This document shows, piece after piece, positions 50,873-55,753 of a stretch of DNA of 55,753 nt; the first letter of the stretch is position 1; the number at the start of each line of letters is the position of its first letter. Position numbers and translations under genes: made by a program. The stretch is from Faecalispora jeddahensis. Lineage in GTDB: Bacteria; Bacillota; Clostridia; Oscillospirales; Acutalibacteraceae. The notes under the pieces were generated by a model that did not search any database, was not told the origin of the DNA, and was given only the letters and a program-made list of their open reading frames with translations. The stretch lies in the NCBI RefSeq assembly GCF_000577335.1, contig NZ_CBYL010000025.1:1-55753 (forward strand), given 5' to 3'.

Positions 50873-51634
50873 ATGAGTACAGTTACTGTAAAGAACGTGA
50901 CGATCGGGGATGGAATCCCTAAAATTTGTGTTCCCATTGTGGCCAATACAAAAGAGGAAATCCTCGCGGATGCATTGGATATCGTGAACAGCCGGGTAGA
51001 TATTGTTGAGTGGCGCGTAGACTGGTTTGAAAGTGCACTGGACATAGAAAAGGTGAAGGATGTTCTCGAGCAGCTGTCTTCTGTTCTAAATCAAATTCCC
51101 CTGCTGTTTACTCTGCGCACTGCAAGAGAAGGCGGCAAAATTGACCTGAGTTCGGAAGCTTATCTGGAAATCAATCAGGCAGCTGTGGCGACAGGCCGGG
51201 TGGACTTGATCGACGTAGAGGTATTGGATAAGGAAACAATTGCAACAAAAATGATAGAAAGCGCTCACGCAGCCGGTGTGAAAGTGGTTGGGTCGAACCA
51301 TCAGTTTGACAGGACGCCTTCACAGGAAGAAATGGTTGATCGACTGAGAAAGATACAGGAGCTGGGAGCCGATATCTGTAAAATCGCAGTTATGCCTCAA
51401 AATGAAACGGATGTTATCAGATTATTGGAAGCCACATCCATCATGCGCCAGAAATACGCAGAAAAACCGCTTGTTACAATGTCCATGGCAAAACTGGGGG
51501 TAGTCAGCCGTATTACGGGTGAGATATTCGGATCCGCGCTGACCTTCGGAACGGTGAAAAAAGCATCTGCACCCGGGCAGATTGAGTCGGAAACACTCTA
51601 TCAGATTCTGCAGGATATCCACAAGGTCCTTTAA
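50873..51634 (+). CDS. aroD: 3-dehydroquinate dehydratase, type I
   Basis: Interconverts 3-dehydroquinate and 3-dehydroshikimate by a Schiff base. The 253-residue protein has Glu46 in VEWRVDW, His143 in SNHQF and Schiff-base Lys170 in ICKIAVMP, the same numbering as in the E. coli enzyme. Start ATG 50873 follows GAGGTGG; the upstream open frame is not needed. It has its own promoter with a palindrome at the start point. Regulation suggests use in quinate/shikimate catabolism alongside the aroE-like gene. Confidence 0.95.
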   Translation: MSTVTVKNVTIGDGIPKICVPIVANTKEEILADALDIVNSRVDIVEWRVDWFESALDIEKVKDVLEQLSSVLNQIPLLFTLRTAREGGKIDLSSEAYLEINQAAVATGRVDLIDVEVLDKETIATKMIESAHAAGVKVVGSNHQFDRTPSQEEMVDRLRKIQELGADICKIAVMPQNETDVIRLLEATSIMRQKYAEKPLVTMSMAKLGVVSRITGEIFGSALTFGTVKKASAPGQIESETLYQILQDIHKVL

Positions 51635-51708
51635 AGGAGCAAAAACACAGATTATGAGATTGATGAAACGATAAATAAAAACTCACGGTCCCGTTCTGTG
51701 AGGAATCG

Positions 51709-51742
51709 AAAAGGCCGGCACTTTAAAGTGCGGCCTTTTTTT
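51709..51742. terminator. Bidirectional terminator between aroD and the VWA gene
   Basis: AAGGCC..GCACTTT/AAAGTGC..GGCCTT with a single bulge and eight T on the plus strand. The T-run overlaps the stop codon of the convergent VWA gene. Confidence 0.82.
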
Positions 51743-52925
51743 AACGCGCCAAAAGCTTTTTCATCCCCTCTTCCAAGCCGTCAAGGGTGAGCGGAAACAT
51801 GGGGAAAAGTTTCGCGATCATATCGTAGCTTTGGCTCCAATATTCTCCCCAATCCGGCCGCTCACCGGGATTGAACCAAACAGCGTACCGGTACCGATCC
51901 CGAAACAAATAAAGCCACTCCAGCCCGCTGGACGGCTTTCCTTCCTGGCTGCCATGATATTTGCCCTTTAGTTCATAAGGAGCCATTTGCGCATCCCCCG
52001 CAAAAATCGTTTTATAGTCGCCGGAAAGATTCGACAGCAGCCATTCCGTGGGAACTGATTTTCTCGGATCGATCGTAGGGTCGGTATACAGCTTTGTATA
52101 AATGCAGTTATGGAAATAGTAAGTTTTCAAATCATGAAAATGTGTTTTGCTTACGGCCTGAAACAACGCAGAAATCAACTGGGTGTAGTAGTCCATGGAG
52201 CCGCCGGAATCGATCAGCAGTAAAACCTTTATTGTATTCTGCCGCGGTCTTCGGTATTTTACGGTAAGCCGTCCCGCATTTTTCGCAGTATGTTGAATTG
52301 TGTCATCCACGTCAAACTCGGTAGCAGGGAGGTTTGCTGTGCCGGAGTATTGCAGCAGACGTTTTAAGGCCAGCTGAAACTGACGGAGATCCAACGTGCT
52401 GTCTTCCCGGAAATCGCGGAAACGGCGCTCGCCCGCCACCCGGATCGCCCTGCGGTATCCTTTGTCTCCCCCCATCCGGATTCCCCTGGGCGACAGTCCC
52501 GTGTTCCCGAAAACAGACATTCCGTGCGTGCCAATCCAGTAGCTTCCGCGGTTGTGCTGTTCCCTCTGCTCACTCCTGCGCTCCCGAAGCATCGTTTCCA
52601 GCTCTGCATCAGACAAAGATTCATTCCATTCCGCCTGCTGCTCATCATACAGACCCATGGGGATATCCTTGCAGCCCAACCAATCCAACAGCTCCTGAGA
52701 GACCTCCTGTTCCAAAGGAACCTTCTGAAAATACGCAAGAAAAATCCGGTCAAAAAGGTCGAATTCCGCTTCGCTCTTTACCAGAAGCGCCCGGCACAGG
52801 TGGTAGAAGCCGGTAAAGCTGGAGCCATGCAGACCTTTGTTCAGGGCCTCTATCAAAGACATCCATTCTGTCAGGGACACATTCAGGCCGCTGCGCCGCA
52901 AAAGAAACAAAAATTCTTCAAACAT
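51741..52925 (-). CDS. VWA-domain protein, CoxE-like partner of a MoxR ATPase
   Basis: A 394-residue protein with a von Willebrand A domain in its C-terminal half; the metal-site motif is LLLIDSGGSMD (about residue 232), a variant of DxSxS. A charged region with ERRFRDFREDSTLDLRQF precedes it. MoxR/VWA pairs act together to assemble or remodel metal enzymes or complexes (family knowledge). It starts four bases after the MoxR stop codon, so translation is coupled, with no strong ribosome site of its own. The client is unknown. Confidence 0.85.
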   Translation of the reverse strand: MFEEFLFLLRRSGLNVSLTEWMSLIEALNKGLHGSSFTGFYHLCRALLVKSEAEFDLFDRIFLAYFQKVPLEQEVSQELLDWLGCKDIPMGLYDEQQAEWNESLSDAELETMLRERRSEQREQHNRGSYWIGTHGMSVFGNTGLSPRGIRMGGDKGYRRAIRVAGERRFRDFREDSTLDLRQFQLALKRLLQYSGTANLPATEFDVDDTIQHTAKNAGRLTVKYRRPRQNTIKVLLLIDSGGSMDYYTQLISALFQAVSKTHFHDLKTYYFHNCIYTKLYTDPTIDPRKSVPTEWLLSNLSGDYKTIFAGDAQMAPYELKGKYHGSQEGKPSSGLEWLYLFRDRYRYAVWFNPGERPDWGEYWSQSYDMIAKLFPMFPLTLDGLEEGMKKLLAR

Positions 52926-52929
52926 AGGC

Positions 52930-53739
52930 TCACCGCCAATTCAGGCGCAGAGCGTCTATATCCTCGTTTTTCTTCAGCAGCACCCCAAGATAGGGCACTT
53001 CTTTCACGATCCTCTCAGGGTTCACACCGCCGTGGATCAGGGCCTGAATCCAGTCGATCGCCTCGCTGGTAGAAGGCTTCTTTTTGATCTGAGGAAGAGA
53101 ACGGATGCGGTAAAACGCTTCCAACACCTGAGACAGCAGTTTATCATTTAAATCCGGGAAATGAACCCGGATAATTTCGGCCAGCAGCTCTTTATCCGGG
53201 AATTCGATATAGTGAAACACACAGCGGCGCAGGAAAGCGTCCGGCAGCTCCTTTTCCGCATTGGACGTGATGATGACCACCGGGCGGTGCTTTGCCGTAA
53301 CGGTTCGGCCTGTTTCGGGAATATGGAATTCCATCCGGTCCAGCTCCCATAACAGATCATTCGGAAATTCCAAATCCGCCTTATCGATTTCGTCGATCAG
53401 AAGAACCACCTGCCTTTTCGCAGTAAAAGCCTCACCCAGTTTGCCCAATTTTACATATTTTTCGATGTTGTCAACGCCTTCGCTGCCAAACTGGCTGTCG
53501 TAAAGGCGCTGGACGACATCATAAACATACAGCCCCTCCTGAGCTTTGGTAGTGGATTTGATGTTCCAGAGGATCAGCTTCTTACGCAAAGCGTCGGAGA
53601 CTGCCTCGGCCAGTTTTGTCTTGCCGGTACCCGGCTCGCCCTTGATCAGCAAAGGCTTTTCCAGCGCCACAGCAATGTTTACCGCCTGCATCAGCTCCTC
53701 TGACGCAACATAAAACCGGCTTCCTTTCCATTCGTTCAT
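52930..53739 (-). CDS. MoxR-family AAA+ ATPase
   Basis: A 269-residue AAA+ ATPase. Walker A is GEPGTGKT (residues 34-41), Walker B LLIDEIDKAD, sensor 1 is VVIITSNAEKELP with arginine fingers in FLRRCVFHY. It works with the VWA partner encoded next, probably as a chaperone for activation or maturation of a protein complex. A nitric-oxide-reductase or CO-dehydrogenase-type client is known for relatives, but no such client gene is seen here. A short stretch of sequence upstream to 54089 contains only the terminator of the next gene. Confidence 0.9.
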   Translation of the reverse strand: MNEWKGSRFYVASEELMQAVNIAVALEKPLLIKGEPGTGKTKLAEAVSDALRKKLILWNIKSTTKAQEGLYVYDVVQRLYDSQFGSEGVDNIEKYVKLGKLGEAFTAKRQVVLLIDEIDKADLEFPNDLLWELDRMEFHIPETGRTVTAKHRPVVIITSNAEKELPDAFLRRCVFHYIEFPDKELLAEIIRVHFPDLNDKLLSQVLEAFYRIRSLPQIKKKPSTSEAIDWIQALIHGGVNPERIVKEVPYLGVLLKKNEDIDALRLNWR

Positions 53740-53825
53740 TTTCTGTTCCTCTCCAGTGGATTCCGTTCCACTTCGTAATACAGTCTAGTAATAAAAAGAA
53801 AGAATTTTTGTTTGATCTGAATTGA

Positions 53826-53871
53826 CAAAAATGCCACCAGGAAGGATTTCAGATCCTTCTGTGGCGGCATT
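53826..53871 (-). terminator. Terminator of the acylating aldehyde dehydrogenase gene
   Basis: AATGCC..AGGAAGGAT pairs with ATCCTTCT..GGCATT with small bulges; the minus strand continues with five T. It lies 220 bases after the stop codon. The bases between hold no recognised gene. Confidence 0.7.
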
Positions 53872-54089
53872 GTGCACCAAAGCATTGTCAAAGCAATTGA
53901 TTAGGGCAATGGTAATAAAGGGCGAAAAGCCCGGCGAAAGCGGCAGGCAGAATGCCGCTCCGCCGAATTTTTCAGTAAAAGGAGAGAGTTTACCGTTTCA
54001 AAATGATCTCACCGTTTTTTACGACGGTTTCAACCAGGTAAATAGCAATATCATTCGATTAGAATGCAAAAACCGGTAACTAAAAATAT

Positions 54090-55526
54090 TTATTCCTCAT
54101 CCATGCCTTCTTTGAAGTAATCGCCGAACAGTTCCTGATTAGAGGGCATATCCTCAGGCAGCGGGCGAGCCACCCAGGTCGTGTTCATGTAGTGTTTGAG
54201 AGTAATGTTCTCTGAAACGATGTTGCCGCCCCAGGTACCGCAGCCCATGGAGGACGTAGGGGGCATTCCATTGGTAGAAGAGCCGGAATTTCCGCGGTTA
54301 TTCGGCTGGCGGACCATAATGCGGGAAACAGGCGCAGCCATGCCCAGACGGTGAATGTGCTCATCGTTCCAGGAATAAATGCCGCATGAGTGGCCCTTGC
54401 CCCCAACCTCAAAAACAGCGCGCATCATGTCCAGAGCATTTTCGAACTCACCCTCATACTTGAACAGCGTCAGCAGAGTGGTCAGCTTCTCGCTGGAGAA
54501 GAAATGCTCCTTACCAACGCCTTCCTTCCCGCCGCCGGTAACAGCAATCAATTTGCGGTCTGCGGGAATTTCAAAGCCAGCGATCTCCGCCAGCTTCTGC
54601 GGGCTGATCGCAACGGTATTCGGCAGGCGATGACCGATTTCGTCCCACATCACATTCTTCAGCTTTTCGGCCTCTTCCTCATTGGCCAGATAGGCGCCCT
54701 CCGCCACAAGTGCCTGCACAAAGCCGTCATAGACGGACTCATGAATCAGCAGGTTGCCGTCGCAGGAGCAGCCGGAGCCAAAGTCGGACGTTTTGGAGAT
54801 TCGGGTGTTCATCGCGGCTTCTCTTTGCCGCTCCGGCGTATTGGCGGTATCATCGATAATAACGGTAGCGTTGCCGGCGCCGGAACCAAATGCGGGAACA
54901 CCGGAGGAATAAGCGGATTTCACCATGGGCCGGCCGCCGGTGGCGATAACAAGGTCGCAGCGCTTCATCAGCTCCTGAGTCAAAGAGATACTGGGCTCCT
55001 GAATGCCCTGAATAATATCTGCGGGAGCACCCTCACGAACCAAAGCTTCCCGGATGATATTGATGCATTTATTGGTAACATTTTTCGCGCGGGGATGAGG
55101 GGAGCAGATCAATACGTCTCTGGCCTTGATTGCATAAACAATCTGACCGGCAGGAGTCAAACAAGGATTGGTGGTAGGCACCAGAGTGGCGATGACGCCC
55201 ACTGGTTTGGCATACTTGACCAGTCCCTTTTCGGGAATTTCTTCAATGATGCCGACACTTTTATTGCGCAGGCAATCACGAAGAATCAGCTTGATTTTGT
55301 TGCGCTTATTGCGCTTGGTTACTTTGTCGCCCAGGCCGGTTTCATCTACTGCTTCATCGCAGATGGGGGCCCAAACCTTCATATCGCACACAGCGGCGGC
55401 CACAGCCTGACATAGACGATCCACCCGCTCCTGATCATAAGTTGCAATGATGTCTGCGGCCGCCCGGGCACGCGCCACCATTTCATCCAGCATCTGAATT
55501 TGCTCTGCAGAAACTTCTTTCGCCAT
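54090..55526 (-). CDS. CoA-acylating aldehyde dehydrogenase (acetaldehyde/sulfoacetaldehyde-type)
   Basis: A 478-residue enzyme that oxidises an aldehyde to an acyl-CoA with NAD and CoA. The N-terminal half carries TLVPTTNPCLTPAGQ and the catalytic cysteine lies in FGSGCSCDGN. The C-terminal SMGCGTWGGN and HYMNTTWVARPLP blocks are typical of the acetaldehyde/sulfoacetaldehyde CoA-acylating branch. It is a single-gene unit with its own promoter and terminator. It could provide acetyl-CoA from acetaldehyde or process another small aldehyde; no partner alcohol dehydrogenase is visible in the window. Confidence 0.88.
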   Translation of the reverse strand: MAKEVSAEQIQMLDEMVARARAAADIIATYDQERVDRLCQAVAAAVCDMKVWAPICDEAVDETGLGDKVTKRNKRNKIKLILRDCLRNKSVGIIEEIPEKGLVKYAKPVGVIATLVPTTNPCLTPAGQIVYAIKARDVLICSPHPRAKNVTNKCINIIREALVREGAPADIIQGIQEPSISLTQELMKRCDLVIATGGRPMVKSAYSSGVPAFGSGAGNATVIIDDTANTPERQREAAMNTRISKTSDFGSGCSCDGNLLIHESVYDGFVQALVAEGAYLANEEEAEKLKNVMWDEIGHRLPNTVAISPQKLAEIAGFEIPADRKLIAVTGGGKEGVGKEHFFSSEKLTTLLTLFKYEGEFENALDMMRAVFEVGGKGHSCGIYSWNDEHIHRLGMAAPVSRIMVRQPNNRGNSGSSTNGMPPTSSMGCGTWGGNIVSENITLKHYMNTTWVARPLPEDMPSNQELFGDYFKEGMDEE

Positions 55527-55635
55527 AATTACAATCTCCTCACTAAACAGTTATTTTTTTGGGGGGGTAAAGCTGTTTTATGATTTTATTGTAGGTTGCT
55601 TTGGGGCTTCTGTCCAATACCAGGTTTCTTTCTTA

Positions 55636-55665
55636 ATTATAGAAACTGTCTATTAAAACTGCCAA
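55636..55665 (-). promoter_or_regulatory. Sigma-A promoter of the acylating aldehyde dehydrogenase
   Basis: Minus strand TTGGCA (55665-55660), 18-base spacer, TATAAT (55641-55636), start near 55629, leader about 100 bases. No operator was recognised in it. Confidence 0.75.
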
Positions 55666-55753
55666 ATTCGCCTGATAATTACAAAACAAGTACAACATAA
55701 AATATTATTGATTGGCCTCTGAGAATCATTCCATGTTATAATAACCTCACGGC

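Noticed and set aside
55690-55753. Sigma-54-like TTGGCC near the right edge
   Set aside because: Ten bases after GG comes TC rather than GC, so the -12 element is absent.

Overview
The window reads as a chromosome segment of an anaerobic, Gram-positive Clostridia-type bacterium, possibly an Oscillospirales gut commensal. That is inferred from strong AGGAGG ribosome binding sites, two oxygen-sensitive glycyl radical enzymes with radical-SAM activases, an iron-sulfur two-subunit serine dehydratase, a sigma-54 enhancer-binding regulator and CBO0543-type membrane proteins. No rRNA, tRNA, CRISPR array, IS element or phage module was seen.

Region A (1-14260) is a sigma-54 cluster. It holds a partial Ca2+/H+ antiporter, an L-glutamate gamma-semialdehyde (P5C) dehydrogenase, a TIM-barrel isomerase and a PAS/AAA+/Fis activator. 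On the plus strand follow an opine-type dehydrogenase, a glycyl radical enzyme (GRE1) of unknown substrate, its short activase, an MFS transporter, a divergent ProC-like reductase and an AraC regulator. Two GG-N10-GC sigma-54 promoters, each with paired GCAAA..TTTGC palindromes upstream, connect the isomerase side and the opine dehydrogenase/GRE1 side to one activator. This is the best candidate for an undescribed pathway.

Region B (14261-26230) is ordinary accessory DNA: an EamA transporter with a divergent LysR gene, three AT-rich CBO0543-like membrane genes, a TetR regulator divergent from an MMPL exporter with a coiled-coil exported partner, and sdaAB-sdaAA.

Region C (26231-41600) is a hydroxyproline/proline-peptide regulon. 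On the minus strand, an activase (HypE), trans-4-hydroxy-L-proline dehydratase (HypD), ProC, a split ThrE-type exporter, P5C dehydrogenase and PpnP form one unit. A POT peptide transporter and two unrelated Xaa-Pro dipeptidase-type enzymes form a second. A plus-strand XRE-cupin regulator lies next to them, followed by a crotonase-family gene. Three near-consensus sigma-A promoters carry the same operator, ATTTCAT-N4-ATGAAAT, so one repressor probably controls peptide uptake, peptide cleavage, hydroxyproline dehydration, P5C use and the crotonase. HypD is supported by matching by eye the active-site positions known for that enzyme; GRE1 has different residues at all the substrate-contacting positions.

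Region D (41601-55753) holds a TPP enzyme, a DJ-1/PfpI protein and a LysR regulator; an Nramp-related transporter lacking the metal motifs, a shikimate/quinate dehydrogenase and a TIM-barrel protein; a divergent HMG-CoA-lyase-like enzyme and type I 3-dehydroquinate dehydratase (a probable shikimate/quinate catabolic set); a MoxR/VWA pair; and a CoA-acylating aldehyde dehydrogenase.

All alignments were done by eye, and substrate assignments other than HypD, AroD, AroE, SdaA and ProC (34493) are tentative.
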